A DNA stretch of 64,000 bases from a bacterium (GTDB lineage Bacteria > Patescibacteria > ABY1 > JACQRZ01): NCBI GenBank assembly GCA_030688365.1, contig JAUYIE010000020.1, positions 1 to 64,000 on the forward strand, read 5' to 3'. The translations under genes and the position numbers were made by a program. The notes below the pieces were generated by a model. That model was not told the DNA's origin and did not search any database. It worked only from the letters and a program-made list of their open reading frames with translations. Below are positions 1 to 8,267 of this stretch, piece by piece. Each line of letters starts with the position of its first letter. Within the stretch, counting starts at the first letter, position 1.

Positions 1-23
1 TCTTTATGGTAGTGCGTCCGTCT

Positions 24-129
24 CTGGTGCTCCTACCGGTGAGGAAACACCCGTTCCCATCTCGAACACGGCAGTTAAGCTCATCCGGGCCGATGATACT
101 TCAATTGAGGGAAAGTAGGTCAGTGCCAG
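24..129 (+). rRNA. rrf: 5S ribosomal RNA
   Basis: The stretch carries the conserved 5S core (CCCGTTCCCATCTCGAACAC followed by GGCAGTTAAGC) and its two ends, CTGGTG and GTGCCAG, can pair as helix I. It is probably the last gene of an rRNA operon whose 16S and 23S lie left of the window. An intrinsic terminator follows after about ten bases. The exact ends are estimated from pairing. Confidence 0.93.
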
Positions 130-138
130 TTTATGATT

Positions 139-166
139 AAACCATCCCGTAAAGGGTGGTTTTTTC
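139..166 (+). terminator. rRNA operon terminator
   Basis: AACCATCCC and GGGTGGTT form a stem with one bulged T and a short loop, followed by a run of T. It sits directly behind the 5S gene. Confidence 0.75.
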
Positions 167-239
167 TTATACTGTTTGGTTATTGACGGATTGTGTGAAT
201 ATAGTACAAATAGATAGGGTATTTATAGGAGGTGAAATA

Positions 240-560
240 ATGAATACAGATGTTTTAATAGACATTCTTCAGTTAGAAACAGGGATATCGATTATCGCTG
301 GTGTCCTTTTTTCAAAAGGAGATACATATATTGACGGTAGTTTTGAATCCCTGCTTGTAGGATTAAGACAAGATACTGGTGAAATTACATGGGTTGACGT
401 AGACGGTAAAAAAAACCGAAACATTGTTAGTGATTTAAAAATCGGGCAACAGTATTTTGTACTTTTTGAGATAAAAAAAGAAAAAAAACGCCCATCTTTT
501 TTAAGCGTTCATAGCAATTTGGAAGATTGTTGCCATTCCTTATTGAAAGGAATGCAATAG
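240..560 (+). CDS. small hypothetical protein (106 aa)
   Basis: I do not recognise this protein. The start was placed at the ATG at 240 because a strong ribosome binding site (GGAGGTG, 228-234) lies just upstream; a longer reading from 156 would begin inside the rRNA terminator. It is soluble, has no obvious signal or membrane segment, and has a basic, lysine-rich stretch near residues 83-90. It looks like a one- or two-sheet beta-rich small domain, which is only an impression. It has its own terminator at 577-610. Confidence 0.6.
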   Translation: MNTDVLIDILQLETGISIIAGVLFSKGDTYIDGSFESLLVGLRQDTGEITWVDVDGKKNRNIVSDLKIGQQYFVLFEIKKEKKRPSFLSVHSNLEDCCHSLLKGMQ

Positions 561-576
561 TTCATAAGTATATTTT

Positions 577-610
577 GAATCGTCCATCGTGGCGATTCTA
601 TTTTTTTTAA
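577..610 (+). terminator. intrinsic terminator
   Basis: GAATCG (577-582) and CGATTC (593-598) form a stem, followed by TA and eight T. It closes the small gene at 240-560. Confidence 0.7.
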
Positions 611-666
611 AATTTTGCTAATCTTTCCCTGTCGCGGTAGGATACCTATAATATATTTCAATTACT

Positions 667-1965
667 ATGCGCCACATTGCTGATTTTCACATACATTCAA
701 AGTACTCACGTGCTTGTAGTAAGAGTCTTGATTTGGTGCACCTGTCTGCGTGGGCCAATATAAAAGGCATTGATATCATGGCGACAGGAGATTTTACTCA
801 TCCAGCGTGGTTTAAAGAGATTGTTTCAAAACTTGAAGAACGAAAACCCGGATTATTTGCACTCAACGAAAAAGCGCGCGAAGAAAGCGAAGAACTATAT
901 AAAGAATACACCGACCGCGCGTATAAAGAGCCGTTATTTGTCCTCGGTACCGAATTAAGTGCCATATATACGCACGCCGGTAAAGTACGACGAGTACATT
1001 TACTCGTATTTTTACCCTCTATTCAAGCAGTACGGCGTTTCAATGAAGCGTTGCTTGCTCGCGGATGCAATCTTTCTTCTGATGGACGACCTATCCTTGG
1101 ATTGAGTGCAAAAGAAATATTACAAATTGGATTGGAAGTATCTCCTGACTTTGTAATGATCCCCGCACACGCATGGACACCATGGTTTGCTGTATTCGGA
1201 TCTAAATCAGGATATGACAGTCTTGAAGAATGTTTTGAAGATCTTACACCCCACATCTTTGCGATAGAAACAGGGCTTTCCTCTGATCCGGCGATGAATT
1301 GGCGTCTGTCCACGCTTGATACCATAACGCTTATTTCTAACTCCGACGCGCATTCGTTGGATAAACTGGGACGTGAAGCAAACATCTTTGAAGGAGAAAT
1401 ACAATCATATCAACAGCTTTTTGATACTATCAAAGCGGGAAAGGCAGGCACAAACGATCTGAAAATGACGGCGACTGTAGAATTCTTCCCCGAAGAAGGG
1501 AAATATTACGAAGACGGGCACTTGAAATGTGAATTTTCATGCAAACCAGCAGAGACAAAACGATTAAAAGGCGTATGTCCTGTGTGCAAAAAGAACTTGA
1601 CCGTCGGCGTGCTGTACCGCATTTCAGAACTTGCTGACCGTGAAGATGAAAAAGGAACAAATCATATTCCTTTTAAAAGCATCATTCCACTCAAAGAAAT
1701 TATTAGCCAATGTGTCGGTACAGGAGTAAAAAGTAAAGCAGTAGAAAATATTTTTCAAAAACTTATCAACAGTGTTGGTCATGAATTTTTTATTTTGCTT
1801 GATGCGCAAGAAAAAAATTTTTCTACATTAGTTCCCGATGAATTGATAGAAGGTATAATGCGCATGCGAAATAATGACATAGAGTTGACTCCCGGATACG
1901 ATGGAAAATTTGGTGTGATAAAAGTTTGTATGCCACTTTCACGTGAACAAAAAAAATTATTATAA
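667..1965 (+). CDS. endoQ: endonuclease Q (PHP-domain DNA repair nuclease)
   Basis: The 432-residue protein matches the endonuclease Q family, which nicks DNA 5' of deaminated bases (uracil, hypoxanthine, xanthine) and abasic sites. Its size fits the family (about 420 residues). The N-terminus has the PHP metal-binding pattern (HIH near residues 8-10, GDFTHP near 41-46), with further conserved histidines at HAW and SDAHS. A small zinc-ribbon-like part follows (CEFSC and CPVC, roughly residues 280-307) and then a C-terminal region. The assignment rests on the order PHP, zinc ribbon, C-terminal domain. The ATG follows a short AT-rich leader without a clear ribosome binding site. Confidence 0.85.
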   Translation: MRHIADFHIHSKYSRACSKSLDLVHLSAWANIKGIDIMATGDFTHPAWFKEIVSKLEERKPGLFALNEKAREESEELYKEYTDRAYKEPLFVLGTELSAIYTHAGKVRRVHLLVFLPSIQAVRRFNEALLARGCNLSSDGRPILGLSAKEILQIGLEVSPDFVMIPAHAWTPWFAVFGSKSGYDSLEECFEDLTPHIFAIETGLSSDPAMNWRLSTLDTITLISNSDAHSLDKLGREANIFEGEIQSYQQLFDTIKAGKAGTNDLKMTATVEFFPEEGKYYEDGHLKCEFSCKPAETKRLKGVCPVCKKNLTVGVLYRISELADREDEKGTNHIPFKSIIPLKEIISQCVGTGVKSKAVENIFQKLINSVGHEFFILLDAQEKNFSTLVPDELIEGIMRMRNNDIELTPGYDGKFGVIKVCMPLSREQKKLL

Positions 1966-2083
1966 TAAAAATAGTTTGCTCTAGGGATTGGTAATGAATG
2001 CAACATAACTTATTTTTTTGAAATTCATTGAAGTATTTTCTGATTGATCAATGGTGATAATGTGAGTGCTTTTCCTTTTAAAT

Positions 2084-2130
2084 AAAAAGAAATAATCCCA
2101 CATGTATAAACATACGGGATCATTTCTTTT
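2084..2130 (-). terminator. intrinsic terminator of the lysine-rich peptide gene
   Basis: AGAAAT-ATCCC pairs with GGGAT-ATTTCTTT around a loop of about 15 bases. Read leftward, the hairpin is followed by T-rich sequence. It lies just behind the stop codon of the 39-residue peptide gene. Confidence 0.6.
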
Positions 2131-2150
2131 CAGTTAGCTGCTTTGAAGAC

Positions 2151-2270
2151 CTACTTCTTTTTCTTTGCTGGCTTTCTTTTCTTTGCTGCTGGCTTGCGCT
2201 TTTTAGGCGCAGCTTTCTTCTTAGCGGCTGGCTTGCGCTTTGCAGGCTTCTTCTTTTTTGCTGCTGGCAT
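2151..2270 (-). CDS. lysine/alanine/proline-rich basic peptide (39 aa, histone H1 tail-like)
   Basis: A complete small gene encodes 39 residues made almost only of Lys, Arg, Ala and Pro, with repeats of the type KRKPAAKK. This composition resembles the C-terminal tails of histone H1 and bacterial H1-like proteins, so DNA or RNA binding is likely; that is an inference from composition. The start is fixed by a very strong ribosome binding site (AAAGGAGGTGAT, 5-8 bases ahead of ATG) and the gene ends in its own terminator. A shorter relative lies 175 bases upstream in the same orientation. Confidence 0.75.
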   Translation of the reverse strand: MPAAKKKKPAKRKPAAKKKAAPKKRKPAAKKRKPAKKKK

Positions 2271-2375
2271 GGGTATCACCTCCTTTCGATATTATTCCTT
2301 CAAAGGAATTATATAATAATCTATTAACATTATATCATATTTTTGACTCAAAAAATTTTTTTTCACAACTTTTTT

Positions 2376-2425
2376 TAAAAAAATAAATAATCTCGCACAT
2401 ACATGGGCTGCGAGATTATTTATTT
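2376..2425 (-). terminator. intrinsic terminator of the 13-residue peptide gene
   Basis: A perfect 17-bp inverted repeat (2381-2397 with 2409-2425, core AATCTCGCA / TGCGAGATT) is followed, read leftward, by T-rich sequence. It also lies upstream of the 39-residue gene, so the two peptide genes are separate transcripts. Confidence 0.75.
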
Positions 2426-2445
2426 AAGTGAAGTGTAAAGAAAAA

Positions 2446-2487
2446 TTACTTTTTCTTTTTCTTCGCTGCTTTCTTTTTTGCTGGCAT
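2446..2487 (-). CDS. 13-residue lysine-rich peptide
   Basis: An ATG-to-TAA frame encodes only Met-Pro-Ala followed by Lys and Ala residues (MPAKKKAAKKKKK). It would normally be ignored, but it has a good ribosome binding site (AAGGGGGTGG), shares the MPA-K start and leader layout with the 39-residue gene, and is followed by a strong terminator. It is either a real micro-protein or a decayed copy of the larger gene. Confidence 0.5.
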   Translation of the reverse strand: MPAKKKAAKKKKK

Positions 2488-2669
2488 AGGTACCACCCCC
2501 TTTCCAATATATTCCTTAGTTGGAATGTCGTAGTGATAGTATATCACCTGTATTATTTTTTTGTATAGACTGTTGATAACAAAATTGACATGTACTTGCG
2601 GACTTCGGTTCGCCGTACTATAGTTAGCACATAATTCTGGTTTTTTGCATTGTCTTTTAGGTTATTTGT

Positions 2670-3257
2670 ATGAGTGATAATTATAATAGATCACGTAAAG
2701 AGTCACTGATAGGCAGGTACATTGAGGATATAAACTTGGAACAACGGATTATTGGTCAAGCACGAGCACTAGCGGATAAGTTGAATAGGGAAATAGAAAA
2801 AGGGAATGATTCTATGGCATTTATGGTTGCCCTTGTTTTGGCGGCGTGTAAAGATGTTATAGATTTAGTACCTGGTGGGTTGATTGGTGTTATATCCATG
2901 ATTCCCGTGGTAGGTATTGCGATCGCTGCAGCACTGCTTCCTGTTTTGAAGGCAATAACTACCCTGACTGGTTTCTTTTTTACTGGTTTTATTTTCTTTT
3001 TTTTACTCGGGAAGGGGTGGTTTTTAACCACAAGAATTAAGATAATATTCTGGGGTTTGGGGCTTTTTATGGATAATTTGCCATTGATTGGAGAGTTGCC
3101 AATGAATATTTTTGTGGTGCTTTATGCGTGGAGATTAGTAAAGAAGAGAGCGCGAAATGGAGAATTGAAGCTTAGAAACTTGAATAATTTGACGGAGAAA
3201 GAAATAGTCGCTTTGAATAAGGATATTAGTTTGTTAGAGTCTGATTTTTCTAAGTGA
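2670..3257 (+). CDS. hypothetical membrane protein (195 aa)
   Basis: I do not recognise a family. The N-terminal 45 residues are charged and probably helical. Residues of about 50-155 contain three to four hydrophobic segments rich in Gly and Phe (including a VPGGLIGVISMIPVVGIAIA stretch), and the C-terminal 40 residues are charged again (KKRARNGELKLRNL). This suggests a small integral membrane protein with both ends in the cytoplasm. The gene stands alone between the lysine-rich peptides and the tRNA cluster. Confidence 0.6.
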   Translation: MSDNYNRSRKESLIGRYIEDINLEQRIIGQARALADKLNREIEKGNDSMAFMVALVLAACKDVIDLVPGGLIGVISMIPVVGIAIAAALLPVLKAITTLTGFFFTGFIFFFLLGKGWFLTTRIKIIFWGLGLFMDNLPLIGELPMNIFVVLYAWRLVKKRARNGELKLRNLNNLTEKEIVALNKDISLLESDFSK

Positions 3258-3305
3258 TAACAAAAAGGAAATAGATAGACGTCTAATGGGCTGTGGTGGA
3301 TGTAA

Positions 3306-3341
3306 CAAAAAACTTCTGTCGTGAAGACAAAAGTTTTTTGG
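3306..3341 (-). terminator. tRNA cluster terminator
   Basis: AAAAAACTT and AAGTTTTTT flank a short hairpin (TGTC-GTGA-GACA). Read leftward it gives a stem followed by a T run right after the CCA end of tRNA-Ala. Confidence 0.6.
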
Positions 3342-3414
3342 TGGACCCTACCGGGCTCGAACCGGTCACCTCCGCGATGCAAACGCGGCACTCTACCAAA
3401 TGAGCTAAGGGCCC
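3339..3414 (-). tRNA. tRNA-Ala (TGC)
   Basis: A 76-base cloverleaf with an encoded CCA end. The anticodon loop TTTGCAT gives anticodon TGC, and the acceptor stem has the G3:U70 pair that identifies alanine tRNA. It is the last gene of a Leu-Val-Ala tRNA transcript. Confidence 0.97.
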
Positions 3415-3435
3415 GTATGTGTTTGGACACAAGAT

Positions 3436-3511
3436 TGGTGGACAGTACAGGACTCGAACCTGTGACCCTCGCGATGTAAACGCGATGCTCTACCAACTGA
3501 GCTAACTGTCC
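3436..3511 (-). tRNA. tRNA-Val (TAC)
   Basis: A 76-base cloverleaf with encoded CCA. The anticodon loop TTTACAT gives anticodon TAC. It is the middle gene of the tRNA cluster. Confidence 0.97.
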
Positions 3512-3533
3512 TTGGTATACCACAGGACGTTTT

Positions 3534-3621
3534 TGGTGCGCGAGAGAGGACTCGAACCTCCACCCTATTGCTAGGACCAGCCCCTCAAGCTGGCGTGTCT
3601 ACCAAATTTCACCACCCGCGC
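3534..3621 (-). tRNA. tRNA-Leu (GAG)
   Basis: An 88-base tRNA with the long variable arm of the leucine class and an encoded CCA. The anticodon loop TTGAGGG gives anticodon GAG. It is the first gene of the cluster transcript. Confidence 0.96.
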
Positions 3622-3647
3622 AAAATCTCGCTGTACAGCACTCCCAT

Positions 3648-3676
3648 AGTATAGACAAACTTGCGTGTATATTCAA
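3648..3676 (-). promoter_or_regulatory. sigma-70 promoter of the tRNA cluster
   Basis: Read leftward: TTGAAT (-35, 3671-3676), a 17-bp spacer, TATACT (-10, 3648-3653). Transcription would start about 20 bases ahead of tRNA-Leu. Confidence 0.7.
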
Positions 3677-3692
3677 GAGGGAACGACTCTAT

Positions 3693-3722
3693 ACGAAAAA
3701 GCGCTTAATAGCGCCTTTTCAA
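3693..3722 (-). terminator. rplS terminator
   Basis: GGCGC and GCGC arms around TATTAA, flanked by A and T runs, lie behind the rplS stop codon. Confidence 0.55.
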
Positions 3723-3734
3723 AAAAAGAGATAC

Positions 3735-4073
3735 TTACTTAATCGGTGTTTCTTTAATTTTCTTTTTACTGGTGCGAAGGTAATAAAGTTTGGCGCGTCT
3801 CACTTCCAATTGTTTGACTGGTACAACCTTTTCAATGGATGGCAAATGAATCGGATAAATTTTTTCTACACCAACACCATTGGATATTTTGCGAATCGTC
3901 AGTGTGGCGCGCGGTGAAGTACCTCCCTTTTGTTTGATAACCATACCTTCAAAAATCTGGATACGTTCTTTTTCTTCACCCTTTGGGTTAACATCCTTGA
4001 TTTTTTGATGGACACGTACTGTCATACCAACTCGTACCCCTTCAAATTTGTTTGCTAATTCAGAAACTACCAT
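3735..4073 (-). CDS. rplS: 50S ribosomal protein L19
   Basis: The 112 residues match bL19 throughout, with the family motifs IQIFEGMVIKQKGG, RKISNGVGVEKIYP and VRRAKLYYLR. bL19 sits at the 30S-50S interface. The length is normal apart from a short basic C-terminal tail (KKKIKETPIK). It is the last gene of a leftward group that begins with the CCA-adding enzyme and the pseudouridine synthase. Confidence 0.97.
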   Translation of the reverse strand: MVVSELANKFEGVRVGMTVRVHQKIKDVNPKGEEKERIQIFEGMVIKQKGGTSPRATLTIRKISNGVGVEKIYPIHLPSIEKVVPVKQLEVRRAKLYYLRTSKKKIKETPIK

Positions 4074-4102
4074 AAATACTTTAGATATATAATAGAGATA
4101 TC

Positions 4103-5053
4103 CTAGCGCACCATCCCTTTGATGTCAAGTGTATATGCGTGTGGCAGGCAATCGTATAATATAGACAAAAATTGCTCATCAGGAAGACATGTGTACTCTT
4201 GGGAGATGTCTTTTTGGTCATGAAACGACAATACGCGAGCATGAAGCATCAGGCGGGATGAATGTATAAATTTGCCTGTTTTTAGTCGATATATAGGATC
4301 ACCGACCAATGAATTTCCTTTTGAGTGAAAATGAACGCGGATTTGATGTGTTCGTCCTGTTAACGGGTGTACACGGATGAGAGAAAATTTGTTACTTGAA
4401 TCAACTGTCCAGTATTCAGTGATTGCTTCCTTACCACTATCATCGCTTTTGGCGGCAAATCGAGTGTGTTGGCGCACTGATCGCGCTATAGGTCTACGGA
4501 TTGTTCCTTCAAGTGGTTGCATGGAGCCATACGTTACAATAAGGTATTCCTTGTACACGACGCGAGTTTTAAATTGTCGTTTGAGATCTTCAAAACTGTC
4601 TTGCGTGCGTGCAACGACCATCACACCTGACGCATCTTTATCAAGACGATGGACGATACCAGGACGTTGTGGATCATCCCCTACTTTTGCAATCTCCGGA
4701 TATTTTTTTAGCACCGCATCCACAAGTGTATCCGGTTGAGGGTGGACTTTTGAAGGATGAACAATCATTCCCGATGGCTTATTTACCACGACATAGTCAG
4801 CGCATGAAGCGATGACATTGAGGGGTGGAAGAGGTAGTACATCCGCAGACAAACGCGGGGTGTCGTGTATTTCAATACAATCTCCTCCTTTCAGGAGATA
4901 ATGTGGTGTGCGTACAGTACCATTGACTGTTATTCGTCCGCTTTTGATATCATTTTGCAACTGTGATCGGGTACGGTTAGATAGTGTTTGTGTGAGAGCT
5001 TTGTCAAAACGGATACCGGTCATCGTTTCATCAACGGTGATTTTCTTTTTCAT
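4103..5053 (-). CDS. rluD: RluA/RluD family 23S rRNA pseudouridine synthase
   Basis: The 316-residue protein has an N-terminal S4 RNA-binding domain (about residues 1-75) and a pseudouridine synthase domain with the catalytic motif HRLDKDASGV (about 136-145, Asp catalytic) and the later signature HPLTGRTHQIRVH. It should isomerise uridines in 23S rRNA; RluD (helix 69) is the closest type by layout, but I cannot fix the target site. The ATG overlaps the stop of the upstream cca gene by four bases (ATGA), so the two are translationally coupled. Confidence 0.9.
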   Translation of the reverse strand: MKKKITVDETMTGIRFDKALTQTLSNRTRSQLQNDIKSGRITVNGTVRTPHYLLKGGDCIEIHDTPRLSADVLPLPPLNVIASCADYVVVNKPSGMIVHPSKVHPQPDTLVDAVLKKYPEIAKVGDDPQRPGIVHRLDKDASGVMVVARTQDSFEDLKRQFKTRVVYKEYLIVTYGSMQPLEGTIRRPIARSVRQHTRFAAKSDDSGKEAITEYWTVDSSNKFSLIRVHPLTGRTHQIRVHFHSKGNSLVGDPIYRLKTGKFIHSSRLMLHARVLSFHDQKDISQEYTCLPDEQFLSILYDCLPHAYTLDIKGMVR

Positions 5054-6615
5054 ACAGTTAGGAATTTTTTTTGTGTTCGAATAAATTTCTGGGCATCTGC
5101 TTTGGTGCGTATTTTGCCGGAAAGTTGTTCTTCACGTAAAAGTAATAGAACATCACCTACTTTTTTTCCTTCAGATAGTTTGAGTATTTTCATAACCTCG
5201 TTGCCGTTTAAAATTGGTGCGGGTAGCGTACGCGTAGCATGTGCGGTTTTTTGAAACTTTTTTAGACGTTTTTTCATGGCATTGTATGCCGTCAGTGTGC
5301 TTCCTCCGTCTTTTCGTTTGCATCCTTTCGCATCTGCGTAACAAAGCATAAGGAGTTTTTGTCCCATTTCAGGATCTTTGAAAAAGTATTTTTCAATTGT
5401 TGTATTATTCATTTCTTCAATAACACTATTGAGAAGTAATAGGTGATGATGTACGAGCCATACTACATGGTCAATATCAACAGGAAATTGATGGCTACTA
5501 CTAATACGGAGACGTTCACAAATTTTGCGTGTCATTTCTGATCCCACGCGGTCGTGTCCATCAAAACGAATACGATCAACACCGTGTTTTTTTGGTGTTT
5601 TGAGTGTGTAGGGTTTGCCTATGTCATGAAATAACGTAGCAAGTATGAGCTCTATGTCGGGTGGTGTGTTACATTCTTTTTTAAACGCTGTGCTTTGTAA
5701 GACTTCCAGTGATAAATGTGTATGTTGCCATACATCACCTTCCGCATGCCAATTTTTTGGTTGCGGACATTGTTTCATTGCAAGTAGTTCAGGTAAAAGC
5801 ACCCCAGTCAAACTATAATAATCATAAAGATCAAATGCTTGTACTGGATTTTGTTGAAACGCGCCGAGAAGTTCTTTGGTTATCGTTTCAAATGGTACCG
5901 CGCGTATTTCTTCTGCTTTATGTTTGGCACTTATTTTTTTTGTTGCCGTAAGTACATCATCCAAATGAGATGCATTCTTTTTTAATGCTCGTGATGTGTG
6001 TTGTTCAATTTCAAAATTGATACTGCACGCAAAACGTATTGCACGCAACATACGCGAATAGTCCTCTGCAAAACGGCGATCCGCTTGTCCCACCGCGCGA
6101 ATAATTTTTTTGCAAAGATCATCATATCCGCCGTATGGGTCATATAGTGTTTTTGTTTTTACCTCCCACGCAAGCGCATTGATAGTAAAATCTCGTCGTG
6201 CCAAGTCAACATCTACCCCCAGCGCGGGATCTGTTTTTATCTCAAAATCGCGGTAATGACCAGTGTTATCAATAGTGTATTCTTCACGTGGTAAAGCAAT
6301 ATCAAAAGGTTCAAATCTTTCAGTCTCTTTTGTTGATGTTGGCACAAATTTTAATACGCCAAATTTTCGTCCTACGAGGTTTACTTTTCCCAACGGTTTG
6401 AGAAATTTTTCTAGTTTGTTGGTAGAAACATTGCGAACAAGAAAATCATAATCTTTTGTTTCTCTATCAAGAAGTGTATCGCGTATTGCACCACCGACGA
6501 GGTATACTTGGGCTTGGGGAAATGTCTGATACAGTCTTTTTATAAAAGAAAAGTTTGCATTCTTTGAAAGAAGCGTAGAAAGCTCGGCAAGTCTTTTTTT
6601 GTGCAAAGCGGTCAT
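5050..6615 (-). CDS. cca: CCA tRNA nucleotidyltransferase with HD domain
   Basis: This 521-residue class II nucleotidyltransferase should add or repair the tRNA 3' CCA end. The catalytic head shows VYLVGGAIRD with the DYD metal site (KDYDFLV) and the RRDFTINALAW motif. A C-terminal HD phosphohydrolase domain follows (LATLFHDIGKP, then DGHDRVG). All tRNAs in the window already encode CCA, so the role here is probably repair. A poly(A) polymerase activity cannot be excluded from sequence alone. It leads the cca-rluD-rplS group. Confidence 0.9.
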   Translation of the reverse strand: MTALHKKRLAELSTLLSKNANFSFIKRLYQTFPQAQVYLVGGAIRDTLLDRETKDYDFLVRNVSTNKLEKFLKPLGKVNLVGRKFGVLKFVPTSTKETERFEPFDIALPREEYTIDNTGHYRDFEIKTDPALGVDVDLARRDFTINALAWEVKTKTLYDPYGGYDDLCKKIIRAVGQADRRFAEDYSRMLRAIRFACSINFEIEQHTSRALKKNASHLDDVLTATKKISAKHKAEEIRAVPFETITKELLGAFQQNPVQAFDLYDYYSLTGVLLPELLAMKQCPQPKNWHAEGDVWQHTHLSLEVLQSTAFKKECNTPPDIELILATLFHDIGKPYTLKTPKKHGVDRIRFDGHDRVGSEMTRKICERLRISSSHQFPVDIDHVVWLVHHHLLLLNSVIEEMNNTTIEKYFFKDPEMGQKLLMLCYADAKGCKRKDGGSTLTAYNAMKKRLKKFQKTAHATRTLPAPILNGNEVMKILKLSEGKKVGDVLLLLREEQLSGKIRTKADAQKFIRTQKKFLTV

Positions 6616-6673
6616 ATATTTGTTAGCTTTATCCTATCAAGATTATCGTGTTTAGTCGAGAAGAGTTTGCCTC

Positions 6674-6702
6674 TTGCATTTTTGGCGTTCGGACGCTATG
6701 CT
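6674..6702 (+). promoter_or_regulatory. sigma-70 promoter of tRNA-Val/folA/thyA
   Basis: TTGCAT (6674-6679), a 17-bp spacer and TATGCT (6697-6702) place the start of transcription about 18 bases ahead of the tRNA. Confidence 0.6.
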
Positions 6703-6726
6703 ACTTTCATGTTTTGTTGAAATTAT

Positions 6727-6803
6727 GCGCGTGTAGCTCAGCTGGTTAGAGTGTCGCCTCGACATGGCGAAGGTCCTCGGTTCGATCCCGAGCACGCGCA
6801 CCA
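6727..6803 (+). tRNA. tRNA-Val (GAC) with C33
   Basis: A 77-base cloverleaf with a fully paired acceptor (GCGCGTG/CACGCGC), anticodon stem TCGCC/GGCGA and encoded CCA. The seven-base loop is TCGACAT, so the anticodon is GAC, but position 33 is C instead of the nearly universal T. The folA start codon follows 39 bases later. Confidence 0.92.
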
Positions 6804-6841
6804 CAGTATCCTCTCTGGGTACTATCTCAAATTCAAATCCT

Positions 6842-7330
6842 ATGCTTTCACTCATCGCGGCGGTAGGAAAAAATCGTGTTATCGGTAAAGACAATGGCTT
6901 GCCATGGCATCTTCCTGTTGATTTGAAACATTTTAAAGATCTTACAACCGGCCACACCGTCATAATGGGACTTAAGACGTATGAATCAATCGGAAGGCCA
7001 TTGCCAAATCGAATAAACATTGTGCTTACATCAGATACTTCTTTTACGACTCCAGGGTGTCTCGTGGCGCATTCATTGGATGAAGCGATAGGATTGGCGC
7101 ATGATGATGCGTTTATCATCGGCGGTGCGAATCTTTACGCGCAAGCCCTTGATCGAGTCGGTCGTATGTATTTGACCTGTGTTCACGCGTCGCCTGATGG
7201 CGATGTTTTTTTTCCTGAATTTGATATCACACAGTGGAAAGAAGTATCGCGCGAGGAACACAAGGCAGATGAAGAAAATGAATATGATTATTCATTTGTC
7301 ACTTTAGAAAAATATGAAACAATATCTTGA
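6842..7330 (+). CDS. folA: dihydrofolate reductase
   Basis: The 162-residue protein reduces dihydrofolate to tetrahydrofolate with NADPH. It starts [22 protein letters not shown], with the family active-site motif LPWHLP-DLKHFK (Asp in the substrate site), [16 protein letters not shown] for NADPH binding, and [12 protein letters not shown]. The start at 6842 was chosen because a longer frame would begin inside the tRNA. It overlaps thyA by 17 bases, and the two enzymes form the usual thymidylate cycle. Confidence 0.95.
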   Translation: MLSLIAAVGKNRVIGKDNGLPWHLPVDLKHFKDLTTGHTVIMGLKTYESIGRPLPNRINIVLTSDTSFTTPGCLVAHSLDEAIGLAHDDAFIIGGANLYAQALDRVGRMYLTCVHASPDGDVFFPEFDITQWKEVSREEHKADEENEYDYSFVTLEKYETIS

Positions 7331-8126
7331 TTTGTTGCGTGATATACGTGACAACGGTATACAAAAACATGACCGCACAGGAGTCGGCACAATCAGCACG
7401 TTTGGAAGACAGCTTCGTTTTGACCTTACAAAAGGTTTCCCTATCATGACGACGAAAAAAGTATTTTTGAAGGGAATTATTTATGAACTTTTGTGGTTTT
7501 TGAAGGGCGATACCAACGTGAAGTATCTACAAGATCATGGTGTGCACATTTGGGACGAATGGGCGGATGAAAATGGCGAACTTGGTCCGGTATATGGAAA
7601 ACAATGGACGCGCTGGCAAGGGTATGATGGCACGACGATCAATCAAATCGCACAGGTGGAAGAGATGATAAAAAATAATCCCGACTCACGGCGTCTTATC
7701 GTGAGTGGGTGGAATGTTGCTGATCTGCAAATCCTCATCGCGGGTAAAAAAAGCGCCCCGCCACCATGTCATACCATGTTCCAATTTTATGTAGTGAATG
7801 GACGCCTGTCTTGTCAGCTGTATCAGAGGAGCGCGGATGTGTTTCTCGGTGTGCCATTTAATATCGCTTCGTATTCTCTTTTGACAATGATGATGGCAAG
7901 CGTTACGGGACTCCAGCCAGGAGAATTTGTCCATACATTTGGTGATGTACATATTTATCTCAATCACCAAGAGCAAGTAGAAACGCAGTTGAGCCGAGAA
8001 CCACGCGCGTTACCAACGATGATTATAAACCCGGAAGTGAAGTCAATATTTGATTTTAAGTTTGAGGATTTTGAACTAAAAGGGTATGATCCGTATCCAT
8101 CAATATCCGCGCCGATAGCGATTTGA
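7314..8126 (+). CDS. thyA: thymidylate synthase (ThyA)
   Basis: The 270-residue protein makes dTMP from dUMP using methylene-tetrahydrofolate. Motifs include RTGVGT with the phosphate-binding arginine near residue 23, the [13 protein letters not shown] [11 protein letters not shown], the catalytic cysteine in [11 protein letters not shown], and the [18 protein letters not shown] signature. It begins inside the end of folA, so translation is coupled. Confidence 0.97.
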   Translation: MKQYLDLLRDIRDNGIQKHDRTGVGTISTFGRQLRFDLTKGFPIMTTKKVFLKGIIYELLWFLKGDTNVKYLQDHGVHIWDEWADENGELGPVYGKQWTRWQGYDGTTINQIAQVEEMIKNNPDSRRLIVSGWNVADLQILIAGKKSAPPPCHTMFQFYVVNGRLSCQLYQRSADVFLGVPFNIASYSLLTMMMASVTGLQPGEFVHTFGDVHIYLNHQEQVETQLSREPRALPTMIINPEVKSIFDFKFEDFELKGYDPYPSISAPIAI

Positions 8127-8166
8127 GTTTTGTTGGAGTACTTGCTATGATGTGGGGCGTATACAA

Positions 8167-8242
8167 GGGCCGTTAGCTCACTTGGTAGAGCGTCGCCATG
8201 GCATGGCGAAGGCAACCGGTTCGATCCCGGTACGGTCCACCA
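8167..8242 (+). tRNA. tRNA-Ala (GGC)
   Basis: A 76-base cloverleaf with encoded CCA. The loop ATGGCAT gives anticodon GGC, and the acceptor has the G3:U70 alanine identity pair. It follows thyA by about 40 bases and may share its transcript. Confidence 0.96.
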
Positions 8243-8267
8243 AATTTGATTTTTATATTATGTCCGT

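Noticed and set aside
156..239. Longer N-terminus for the first small protein
   Set aside because: It starts in the rRNA terminator, while the ATG at 240 has a strong ribosome binding site.
2585..2621. Promoter ahead of the gene at 2670
   Set aside because: TTGACA and TACTAT are about 25 bases apart, too far for sigma-70.
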